Positions 1-4,860 of a stretch of DNA of 8,507 nucleotides are shown here, piece after piece; within the stretch, counting starts at the first letter, position 1, and every line of letters begins with the position of its first letter. The stretch spans positions 1 through 8,507 of the forward strand of contig JAQTRJ010000075.1 of assembly GCA_028711875.1 (NCBI GenBank). The letters run 5' to 3'. The position numbers and the translations under genes are program-made. Origin of the DNA: a bacterium. GTDB lineage: Bacteria; Electryoneota; RPQS01. The notes beneath the pieces are model-generated. The model searched no databases. It saw only the letters and a program-made list of their open reading frames with translations, and was not told where the DNA came from.

Positions 1-1
1 G

Positions 2-382
2 ATCAATCCCGACCTGTTCAACTGGGACGACCTGTCCTATCACGCCGACATCGCGCGCGACAACCTGTGCGTGCCGTGGCTGGACGCGGACAATCCGCGG
101 CTCGTGGACGTGCCGGCGGAGTTCGCCCTCGATCCGTTGTGGCCGAATCCGTTTAATGCGCGGGCGCATATTTGCTTCCACGTGGATCGGGCGGGTGAAG
201 TGACGGTGCGGGCTTACGACATTCTGGGGCGGACGGCCACGGAGATCGCTCGGGAACGGTTCGAGATCGGAATGCACACGCTGTCGTGGGACGCGGTCGG
301 GCTGCCGTCGGGAGTGTACTTCATCGAGGCGCAGACGCAGTTCGGTGAGCGGATGGTGCAGAAGGCGGCGCTGGTGAGGTGA
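2..382 (+). CDS. C-terminal end of a secreted protein with a type A (type IX-like) sorting domain, 5'-truncated
   Basis: The reading frame is open from base 2 to a TGA at 380-382, giving 126 residues. The gene starts before the window, so the GTG at 71 is internal. The first roughly 37 residues (INPDLFNWDDLSYHADIARD...) are not recognisable. From about residue 40 comes a sorting domain: FALDPLWPNPFNA, alternating beta strands, an R-A-Y-D-I-L-G-R strand, then LPSGVYFIEAQ and a terminal QKAALVR. Domains of this family are read as C-terminal export signals of type IX secretion substrates and are cleaved or anchored at the cell surface. They also resemble the Ig-like domain of FlgD in profile searches. 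The same pattern recurs at the ends of the genes at 4386-6285 and 6298-8244. The function of the missing N-terminal part cannot be told. A terminator candidate follows about 80 nt downstream. Confidence 0.85.
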   Translation: MNPDLFNWDDLSYHADIARDNLCVPWLDADNPRLVDVPAEFALDPLWPNPFNARAHICFHVDRAGEVTVRAYDILGRTATEIARERFEIGMHTLSWDAVGLPSGVYFIEAQTQFGERMVQKAALVR

Positions 383-386
383 TGAA

Positions 387-507
387 GAAAAGCAGAAAGC
401 GGAAATCAGAAAGCTGAAAGCCGCGTTTCGGGAAAGACATGCGGTGTAATCGTCAGGAATGCAGGGCCGGTTGCGAGACCGGCTCTGTTGTTTGCTTTCT
501 GCTTTTC
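387..507. repeat. 14-bp perfect inverted repeat enclosing a terminator hairpin
   Basis: GAAAAGCAGAAAGC at 387-400 is exactly reverse-complementary to GCTTTCTGCTTTTC at 494-507. The left arm starts 4 nt after the stop codon of the upstream gene. AGAAAGC also recurs at 408-414, with TGAAAGC at 415-421. The arms could form a long outer stem around the hairpin at 464-485, or mark the ends of a small inserted element. No transposase is present. Confidence 0.55.
464..498 (+). terminator. Probable intrinsic terminator of the upstream sorting-domain gene
   Basis: The stem GGGCCGGT (464-471) pairs with ACCGGCTC (478-485), with one G-T wobble, around a 6-nt loop. The 3' side (484-498) is T-rich, with TTGTTT and CTTT runs rather than an unbroken T tract. 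It lies 82 nt after the stop codon of the 2-382 gene, a plausible place for transcription to end before the promoter region of flgB. Confidence 0.5.
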
Positions 508-513
508 CACACG

Positions 514-550
514 CCCCCCCCCTTGATCCCCCCGTGAACGGGGGGAGAGA
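514..550. repeat. TGAA-loop palindromic repeat, copy 1
   Basis: A C-run (514-522) is followed by TTGATC and a 7-bp stem, CCCCCCG (528-534) with CGGGGGG (539-545), closed by a TGAA tetraloop, then AGAGA. Related copies are at 620-650, 4292-4326 and 8245-8277. Together they suggest a family of small intergenic palindromes. Confidence 0.7.
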
Positions 551-553
551 AGA

Positions 554-584
554 CGGGCGGGTTGCGCTGCGTTTAGCCCGCCCC
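554..584. repeat. GC-rich hairpin GGGCGGG/CCCGCCC
   Basis: GGGCGGG (555-561) pairs perfectly with CCCGCCC (577-583) across a 15-nt loop. The segment ending TAGCCCGCCCCTACGG looks like another short palindrome type. It sits directly between the two TGAA-loop repeats, which suggests a nested or hot-spot arrangement. There is no T tract, so it is not called a terminator. Confidence 0.45.
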
Positions 585-589
585 TACGG

Positions 590-610
590 TTCATCCTTCA
601 TCCGTGATCC
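590..610. repeat. Short tandem heptamer repeat
   Basis: Three consecutive 7-nt units occur: TTCATCC, TTCATCC and GTGATCC, followed by a partial TTCAC. They lie between the GC hairpin at 555-583 and the second TGAA-loop repeat. Heptamer arrays of this kind are known as slippage-prone intergenic repeats; no function is implied. Confidence 0.5.
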
Positions 611-619
611 TTCACAAGA

Positions 620-650
620 CCCCCCTTGATCCCCTGTGAACGGGGGGAGA
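620..650. repeat. TGAA-loop palindromic repeat, copy 2
   Basis: The order is the same as in copy 1: a C-run (620-625), TTGATC, stem CCCCTG (631-636) with CGGGGG (641-646) around TGAA (637-640), then GAGA. One T-G wobble replaces a C-G pair, so the stem is still formed. Confidence 0.7.
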
Positions 651-706
651 TAGGAAAATCATACCGGGTGGGGAGGAATGGTTTCAGTTTAACAAGATAT
701 TGCAAG

Positions 707-722
707 TGGCATGTGAGTTGCT
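707..722 (+). promoter_or_regulatory. Sigma-54 (RpoN) promoter candidate upstream of flgB
   Basis: TGGCATG (707-713), four bases, then TTGCT (718-722) matches the -24/-12 consensus TGGCACG-N4-TTGCW with one mismatch. The GG (708-709) and GC (720-721) dinucleotides are separated by exactly 10 nt, as this class requires. The predicted start of transcription is near 733, leaving a leader of about 165 nt before flgB. Sigma-54 control of rod and hook genes is established in several flagellated bacteria, which fits the downstream gene. No enhancer-binding site could be identified. Confidence 0.6.
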
Positions 723-732
723 GTTTTGCGGG

Positions 733-897
733 GAGGACAGAGAGCCGATCCCGAAATAACCTTGAGAGTCGGATTCCGGCGGGGAACCGCGCGAAAGGAG
801 CATCTTTGGCTTGACTCAAAGGGAAAATGTCGCGCTTAATCCCCGCTCGGCGTTATTCTGAGATTGGGCCAGAAGTCCGGCAAGGCTTGGAGGGCCA
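733..897 (+). other. Long, possibly structured 5' leader of flgB
   Basis: If the sigma-54 promoter is used, this 165-nt segment is the leader. GCCGATCC (744-751) can pair with GGATTCCGGC (771-780) with a 2-nt bulge. CTTTG (804-808) can pair with CAAAG (817-821). A strong Shine-Dalgarno-like AAAGGAG at 794-800 precedes a TTG at 811 that opens only a 16-codon frame ending at TGA 859-861. I could not match it to a known riboswitch. Confidence 0.3.
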
Positions 898-1335
898 ATG
901 GGCGATAGCAATATCATTCAGAATTACCTTTTCGAACAGTCTCCGGCAACGGAGGTGCTGAAGCGAAGTCTGGACGCGCAGGCGGCGAGGCAGCGCGCTC
1001 ACGCTCAGAATATCGCGAATGCGGAGACTCCCGGATATCGCCGAGTGGCGGTGGATTTCGAGGAGCAATTGAAGGAAGTACTGGATCAGGGAAGTCCGGG
1101 AACACTGAAGACCGCCGATCCGCGGCACATCGCTTCATCGGGCAGTTCGGGACTGGCGGATCTGACCGCAACGACACGGACTGAGCCGCCGAGCGAAGAT
1201 GGCACGGGGATCAATGGAGTGGAAATGGAGCAGGAAATGGCCGAGATGGCGGAAACGCAAATTCGCTATATGGCTTCGCTGGAACTGCTGAAGAGGCGAT
1301 ATTCCGGGCTTAAGTCGGCGATCAAAGGACAATAG
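898..1335 (+). CDS. flgB: Flagellar basal-body rod protein FlgB
   Basis: FlgB is one of the proximal rod proteins of the flagellar basal body. It is exported by the flagellar type III apparatus and assembles at the base of the rod with FliE, FlgC and FlgF. The 145-residue product has the usual length. Its N-terminal helix contains the rod/hook signature NIANAETPGYRR (residues 38-49) followed by VDFEEQL. The C-terminal helix carries the expected N-G-V-E-M-EQEMAEMAETQIRY segment and LKSAIKG (residues 106-144). The ATG at 898 follows GGAGG (889-893) by 4 nt. The usual partners flgC and fliE do not follow: a terminator and a convergent gene lie directly downstream, so flgB appears monocistronic. 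A sigma-54 promoter match lies 176 nt upstream. Identification is firm from the motifs; the isolation is unusual. Confidence 0.95.
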   Translation: MGDSNIIQNYLFEQSPATEVLKRSLDAQAARQRAHAQNIANAETPGYRRVAVDFEEQLKEVLDQGSPGTLKTADPRHIASSGSSGLADLTATTRTEPPSEDGTGINGVEMEQEMAEMAETQIRYMASLELLKRRYSGLKSAIKGQ

Positions 1336-1390
1336 CTAATACGCCACAGCACGGCGTTATATGTGCTGAGTCTTCATCATCACCTCAAAC

Positions 1391-1421
1391 GCAAGCGGTC
1401 CCGAGAATCGGGACCGTTTGC
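1391..1421. terminator. Bidirectional terminator between flgB and the convergent sensor gene
   Basis: GCAAGCGGTCCCGA (1391-1404) pairs with TCGGGACCGTTTGC (1408-1421) over 14 bp with one G-T wobble and a GAA loop. The hairpin lies 56 nt after the flgB stop and 5 nt beyond the stop of the minus-strand gene, so it can serve both. T-rich flanks are short (TATTT on +, GTTTG on -), but the position and stability make the call good. Confidence 0.85.
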
Positions 1422-1425
1422 TATT

Positions 1426-3801
1426 TCAGGCGGGATCTGACAGAGTGGAGCAAAGGGCATGTTCGAGTTCCAACTGGGCCAGCGCGGCGGCCAGAGACTC
1501 GAAATCAAAGGGCTTATCGAGCCATGAATTGGGGCCGTCATCGGGCAATGGATAGTGCTCGCCGTCGGCGAAGCCGAGACAGGGGACCTCGCCGCAGCGG
1601 CCGCGGAGTTCCTCGATCCACGAGGCGGCCTCGTCATAGTCGGTCAGGTCAATGGCCACAAATTCAGGCCGGACATCGTGGGTAATGAGCCAGACGGTGA
1701 CGTCGTCCAGTGACGAGAACGACTCGCACTCATGGCCGGTTTTTTCCAACATCCGGCGGGCGGTCTCGCGGACGGTGGGATTCAGGCAGACGAGCAGTCC
1801 GGGGCCGATGGGGAGCGGGGGCGGAGCCGCCGGGAGCACGGGCGCCGCCGCCGGAACATCGTCGGCGAAAGCGATCGGAGTGCAGTCGGGAGCCGGCGGG
1901 GTGTCCAGCGGTTCGAGGACGATCAGCAGCGCGGGCGCGCCCTCGACCTTGATGAGTTCGTAGCTCAGCTCGCAGCGCCGTTCGGCTCCGTTTGCGGCCT
2001 CGGCGAAGAACTCGGTATTGCCCTGACCGAATTCCCACGATTCAGCCGAGAATTCGGAGAGCGCGCGGCCGCGCAGCGCCGAGGGCGTGGTCTGGAACAG
2101 GTCGGCGGCGGCGGCGTTCGCTTCGAGAATGCGCTGATCGCGGGGATCGGCCAGCAGCACGGGATGGCGGCTGAGCGCGCACAGAGTGCAGAAATTTTCC
2201 TGCGCCTGTTCGAGTTCGATTTCGAGATTTTTCGAGGCGGCCAGAGGATGCCCGTAGAGGTAGAGATGGTGATCGCGGCGAACCACGGTGAAGCAATGGA
2301 GACGCGGGCCGAACAGCGATTCGAAGGTCGCGCCGTCGGCCAGCCGCGCCATATCGGCCTGCTGATCGTGGCCGGTGGCGGGGAGAATCTCGGGCAGGAG
2401 CGGAGTCTCTTCGAGCCGCGGACAGATCCGGCGCGCGGCGTCGTTGAAGCCGGTAATCAGTCCCTCGACGCTGACGGCGAGCACGGGATAGGGACAACAG
2501 GGATCGGGCTGATTGGGCAGCGAGTCCGCCGGGTCGGGCGACGGGGCGACGGCCGCGGCCACAGGTTCGATCCGGAAGCGGAGCGCCACCAGTCCCTCAT
2601 GCGGGCTGGAGAGTCGCGCGGCCTCGAGCGCTCCCTGATAATCATGGCCGTCCACGATCACCTGAAAGGTGCCCGCCATCTCCTGCGGATCGGAGGCGGC
2701 GAGGGCCAGGAGTTCGGACAGCCGCCGGTCTTGTCCGCGATGCCAGATCATCATGTCTTGTCTGGGATAGCCCTTGTGGAAATGAAACCAGCGGTGCGCG
2801 GCGGTGTTGGCGCGCACGACCTGCCCGTCGCTGCCGAGCAGACAGACGGGGTCATCGAGCAGATGAAAAAACTGGCGGAACACGCTGGTGTCTTCAAGCG
2901 AAGCGGACGGCTGGGTCGGCGCGCTGGCCGGAGCGGGCGATGGCCCACTGCGAAACGGCAGCCAGGCCAGCCATCCGATTCCGGCGGTGAAGCAAAGCCA
3001 GCCGAAAACACGGGCCGCGGCGGACGAGGTGGCCACGGGCAGCACGAGCAGCAGCGGTTCCATGGCCGGGACCTGAATCCGCGAGAAACAGAGAGTCGTG
3101 CCGTCCCGCAGGGGAACGTTGCCGCGGCCTTCGGCCAGCAGCAGCGGCCATGTGGCGTCGCTGACGGGTGTCCGGGATGGGCTGTTTTTGGAGGCGATGA
3201 TCGGCTGACCGGGCGCAGCCAGCATCATCCAGCCCGACGGAACCTCCTGAGTGGCGGAGAGAAAGCTGCCGAGCGCCACCACGGCCACGGCATGACCGGC
3301 CGGCTGTCCGTTCTCGACCTCCGGGGCGCGAAAATGCAGGGCGAGCATCTCGGGCGTGCCGGGGGCGCGGGGCAGCACAACGACTTCTCCCGAAGCGGGT
3401 CGGGTAAGCGAGCGGATCGCCGCGTGCAGACGGCCGCTGTCGCCGCTGCAGGTATGAATCGAGCCGTCCGGTCCGAGGAGCGCGACGGCCTGCAGGATTC
3501 CCGTTTCCTTGCCCCACATTTCGCGCATGCGGTCGAGTTTGAACTGAACGCGCGGGGCCGCCCAGTCCTGCGGGCGATCGAGGGCGGGCAGCAGACCCTG
3601 CCGAATGATCTGATCGCGGAACATGGCTTGGGCCAGAGTGATTTGGGTTTCCCACGAGCGGGCCAGAGCATCAAGCCGGGACTGCTCGAGGGAAATCATG
3701 TGGTCGCGGGGACTGGGGCTGTTGGCGACCAGCAGGAAGACACCGGCGAGGACGCAGATTGCCGGGATGAAGACCTTGACGAAGCGGGGCCAGGTGGACA
3801 T
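1426..3801 (-). CDS. Membrane-bound multi-PAS sensor protein with a C-terminal degenerate receiver domain and no kinase domain
   Basis: The 791-residue protein starts at ATG 3801, preceded by AGAGG at 4 nt. The open frame runs to 4122, but the upstream stretch lacks coding character. TM helix 1 is at residues 10-27, an extracytoplasmic sensor-like region (Cache-like: ALLGPDGSI, APGQPIIASKN) at about 30-262, and TM helix 2 at 264-283. Three PAS-like modules follow at about 305-410 (LDDPVCLLGSDGQVVRANTA), 436-520 and 537-632 (SRHPVLLADPRDQRILEANA). A proline/alanine linker leads to a receiver-like domain at 667-779. The receiver keeps a probable phospho-acceptor Asp718 (PEFVAIDLTDYD) and Lys763 (LDKPFD). 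It lacks the acidic pair after beta-1 (CLN instead) and the Ser/Thr after beta-4 (CLGFAD). No H-box, N-box or ATPase motif is visible. It probably senses an extracellular or redox/ligand cue, but its output partner is unknown. It is convergent with flgB. Confidence 0.75.
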   Translation of the reverse strand: MSTWPRFVKVFIPAICVLAGVFLLVANSPSPRDHMISLEQSRLDALARSWETQITLAQAMFRDQIIRQGLLPALDRPQDWAAPRVQFKLDRMREMWGKETGILQAVALLGPDGSIHTCSGDSGRLHAAIRSLTRPASGEVVVLPRAPGTPEMLALHFRAPEVENGQPAGHAVAVVALGSFLSATQEVPSGWMMLAAPGQPIIASKNSPSRTPVSDATWPLLLAEGRGNVPLRDGTTLCFSRIQVPAMEPLLLVLPVATSSAAARVFGWLCFTAGIGWLAWLPFRSGPSPAPASAPTQPSASLEDTSVFRQFFHLLDDPVCLLGSDGQVVRANTAAHRWFHFHKGYPRQDMMIWHRGQDRRLSELLALAASDPQEMAGTFQVIVDGHDYQGALEAARLSSPHEGLVALRFRIEPVAAAVAPSPDPADSLPNQPDPCCPYPVLAVSVEGLITGFNDAARRICPRLEETPLLPEILPATGHDQQADMARLADGATFESLFGPRLHCFTVVRRDHHLYLYGHPLAASKNLEIELEQAQENFCTLCALSRHPVLLADPRDQRILEANAAAADLFQTTPSALRGRALSEFSAESWEFGQGNTEFFAEAANGAERRCELSYELIKVEGAPALLIVLEPLDTPPAPDCTPIAFADDVPAAAPVLPAAPPPLPIGPGLLVCLNPTVRETARRMLEKTGHECESFSSLDDVTVWLITHDVRPEFVAIDLTDYDEAASWIEELRGRCGEVPCLGFADGEHYPLPDDGPNSWLDKPFDFESLAAALAQLELEHALCSTLSDPA

Positions 3802-3883
3802 GGTGCCTCTCAGGTTGCTGAACCACATCTTGACACAGGCAAAGCTGCAAATTGGGTGCCGCCGGGAAGGGGGCCGGTTTGCC

Positions 3884-3912
3884 TTGACAAAGTAAGAGAA
3901 AATATGTAGATT
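3884..3912 (+). promoter_or_regulatory. Sigma-70-type promoter candidate reading towards the 4386 gene
   Basis: A perfect TTGACA (3884-3889) is followed after 17 nt by TAGATT (3907-3912), 4 of 6 matches to TATAAT. Transcription would start near 3919 and reach the secreted-protein gene at 4386 through a leader of about 465 nt. It sits in the divergent region upstream of the minus-strand sensor gene. No equally good promoter was seen for that gene. Confidence 0.45.
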
Positions 3913-4005
3913 GGCATGGTAATTGGGAGTCTGAAAGGGGCCTAAACCGGGATAGTGAAAGGCGTTTCGCATTGGGGATTGCGAGACGCAAAGGGAGAGG
4001 CGGAG

Positions 4006-4169
4006 GATTCCGGCCGGGGTGCGCGCGGAGTATGGAATCTGTCGTGCTTGTTGGGGAATCTCGGGCGAATCTGGAGATTCGCCGCGGCGGAAGGACGCAC
4101 ACCGCGGCGGAGAGACGCACAACCGTGCGCGGCTCTGGAGATTCCGGCCGGTTACGCGCGGAGTATGGA
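4006..4169. repeat. Pair of roughly 30-bp direct repeats
   Basis: Copy 1 at 4006-4036 (31 nt) and copy 2 at 4140-4169 (30 nt) share GATTCCGGCCGG at one end and CGCGCGGAGTATGGA at the other. They differ only in the 3-4 bases between (GGTG versus TTA). The start-to-start distance is 134 nt. They bracket the 4064-4083 hairpin and the 20-nt tandem duplication, which suggests a duplicated or inserted module. Confidence 0.7.
4082..4121. repeat. Two-copy 20-bp tandem repeat
   Basis: Positions 4082-4101 and 4102-4121 are 20-nt units that match at 18 of 20 positions. Each unit starts CCGCGGCGGA and ends GACGCACA. The pair lies inside the direct-repeat bracket 4006-4169 and abuts the 4064-4083 palindrome. 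Confidence 0.65.
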
Positions 4170-4217
4170 TTGGCCAACGGGAATTATTCGAGCGCTGAAC
4201 CCGGCTCGGCGGAGAAG

Positions 4218-4289
4218 GAGATTCTGGACGCCCGCGCGGAAAGTTATACAGGTGTGGAAGATTGATCGGCGCGGTGTCCAGAATGACAG
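4218..4289. repeat. Inverted-end element ATTCTGGAC...GTCCAGAAT, copy 1
   Basis: ATTCTGGACGCC (4221-4232) can pair with GGTGTCCAGAAT (4273-4284) over 12 bp with one wobble. The outer sequences GAGATTCTGGACGC (4218-4231) and GTGTCCAGAATGACAG (4274-4289) are identical in the second copy at 8289-8331. The internal 42 nt is unrelated to the 13-nt core of the second copy. It lies just before TGAA-loop repeat copy 3. Confidence 0.7.
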
Positions 4290-4291
4290 TT

Positions 4292-4326
4292 CCCCCCCCT
4301 GCCCCCCGTGAACGGAGCGGAGAAGA
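4292..4326. repeat. TGAA-loop palindromic repeat, copy 3 (decayed)
   Basis: A C-run (4292-4299), then TG and CCCCCCG (4302-4308), TGAA (4309-4312) and CGGAGCGGAGA follow the family layout. The 3' arm has changed to CGGAGCGG, so only three inner pairs plus scattered outer pairs form. The TTGATC spacer is also lost. This looks like an older or degenerate copy. Confidence 0.55.
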
Positions 4327-4327
4327 A

Positions 4328-4369
4328 CCCCCCTTTTGTTCCCCCTAAATCGGAGATTTTTGGGGAAAA
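4328..4369. repeat. Imperfect hairpin directly upstream of the 4386 gene
   Basis: TTCCCCCTAAATC (4339-4351) faces GATTTTTGGGGAA (4355-4367), giving 11 of 13 pairs around a GGA loop. A C-run and TTTTGTT precede it. It is a different palindrome type from the TGAA-loop family. It ends where the probable ribosome binding site AGGAG (4369-4373) begins, so if transcribed it could affect translation of the next gene. Confidence 0.45.
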
Positions 4370-4385
4370 GGAGATTAGCGAGGCG

Positions 4386-4857
4386 ATGAACTGGAAGTTG
4401 TTGGCGATGGTGTGGTGTTGGTGGGCGAGCGCCGCGCTGGCGATCGCGCCGGAAGTCGAGCGCTGGACGGTCTATCCCGAGTGGGGCGAGCTGACGACAG
4501 TGCTGACCGACGACACCACCCAATCCCCGCGATGGGTCTATCTGGGCGGGACCGGGATGACGGGATCGTATCAGTTCTACGCGCTCAAGGTGGACTCGGC
4601 GGGCGGCGCGCTGTGGACGCGCAGTTACGGGAATCAGGATCACGTCTCGACCATGATCCGCGCGGCCGACAGTTCGCTGATGATGATTGGATACACGACG
4701 ACGAATCCGACGCAGGATTACCGGATGATGCGGGTGCTGCCCGACGGCTCGCAGCAGGGGAGCTACAGTTTCGGGGGTAATGCAGCGGCGGAAATCGCGC
4801 GCGGGATCGCCCAGCGGGCGGACGGCTGGTTTTATCTGATCGGCGAGCGCGATCCGC
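4386..4857 (+). pseudogene. 5' part of a frameshifted secreted beta-propeller/Fn3-like/sorting-domain gene
   Basis: ATG 4386 begins MNWKLLAMVWCWWASAALA, a signal peptide (basic N-region, hydrophobic core, probable cleavage near ALA-IAPE). About 135 residues of WD-less propeller-type repeats follow (YALKVDSAGGALWTRSYG, MRVLPDGSQQGSYSFGG, ADGWFYLIGERD), each about 50 residues. After about 4851 this frame loses coding character and runs on in shadow sequence to a stop at 5469-5471. The continuation is in the next frame (4861-6285). AGGAG at 4369-4373 is 12 nt from the ATG, and GAGG is closer; the upstream in-frame extension to 4308 is repeat sequence, so 4386 is preferred. Whether the break is real or a consensus error cannot be decided here. 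Confidence 0.75.
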
Positions 4858-4860
4858 GAC

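Larger units (their letters stand above)
3919..4385. other. Gene-free divergent region rich in repeats and hairpins
   Basis: No convincing coding sequence is present; the short open frames here lack ribosome binding sites and recognisable products. Its contents, besides elements listed separately, include the hairpin GCGTTTCGC (3962-3970) with GCGAGACGC (3981-3989, one wobble) and a perfect 8-bp hairpin GGCGAATC (4064-4071) with GATTCGCC (4076-4083) around TGGA. It would be the long leader of the 4386 gene if the promoter at 3884-3912 is used. Confidence 0.5.

Noticed and set aside
626..814. 62-codon plus-strand frame before flgB
   Set aside because: It begins inside a TGAA-loop repeat, has no ribosome binding site or recognisable product, and covers the sigma-54 promoter.
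811..840. Sigma-70 promoter for flgB (TTGACT, 18 nt, CTTAAT)
   Set aside because: The -10 match is weak and the spacing not optimal, while the sigma-54 site upstream matches much better. It could still be a secondary promoter.
733..897. Cyclic-di-GMP (GEMM) or other known riboswitch in the flgB leader
   Set aside because: The conserved GEMM core segments are not present; only generic stems were found.
1732..3909. A 725-codon open frame on the plus strand, antisense to the PAS/receiver gene
   Set aside because: The translation is Arg/Gly/Gln-rich with no domain or signal, as expected from the complementary frame of a GC-rich gene. The minus strand has clear TM, PAS and receiver features.
3912..3927. 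Second sigma-54-like site TGGCATG-N4-TTGGG
   Set aside because: The invariant -12 GC is replaced by GG, so it does not meet the core requirement.
3802..4122. N-terminal extension of the minus-strand sensor to an upstream ATG at 4122
   Set aside because: The added 107 residues are low-complexity and run through the direct repeats and promoter candidate. ATG 3801 has a Shine-Dalgarno and starts just before the first TM helix.
4308..4385. Earlier start (4308) for the secreted-protein gene
   Set aside because: This stretch is palindromic repeat sequence. Starting at 4386 puts the signal peptide at the N-terminus.
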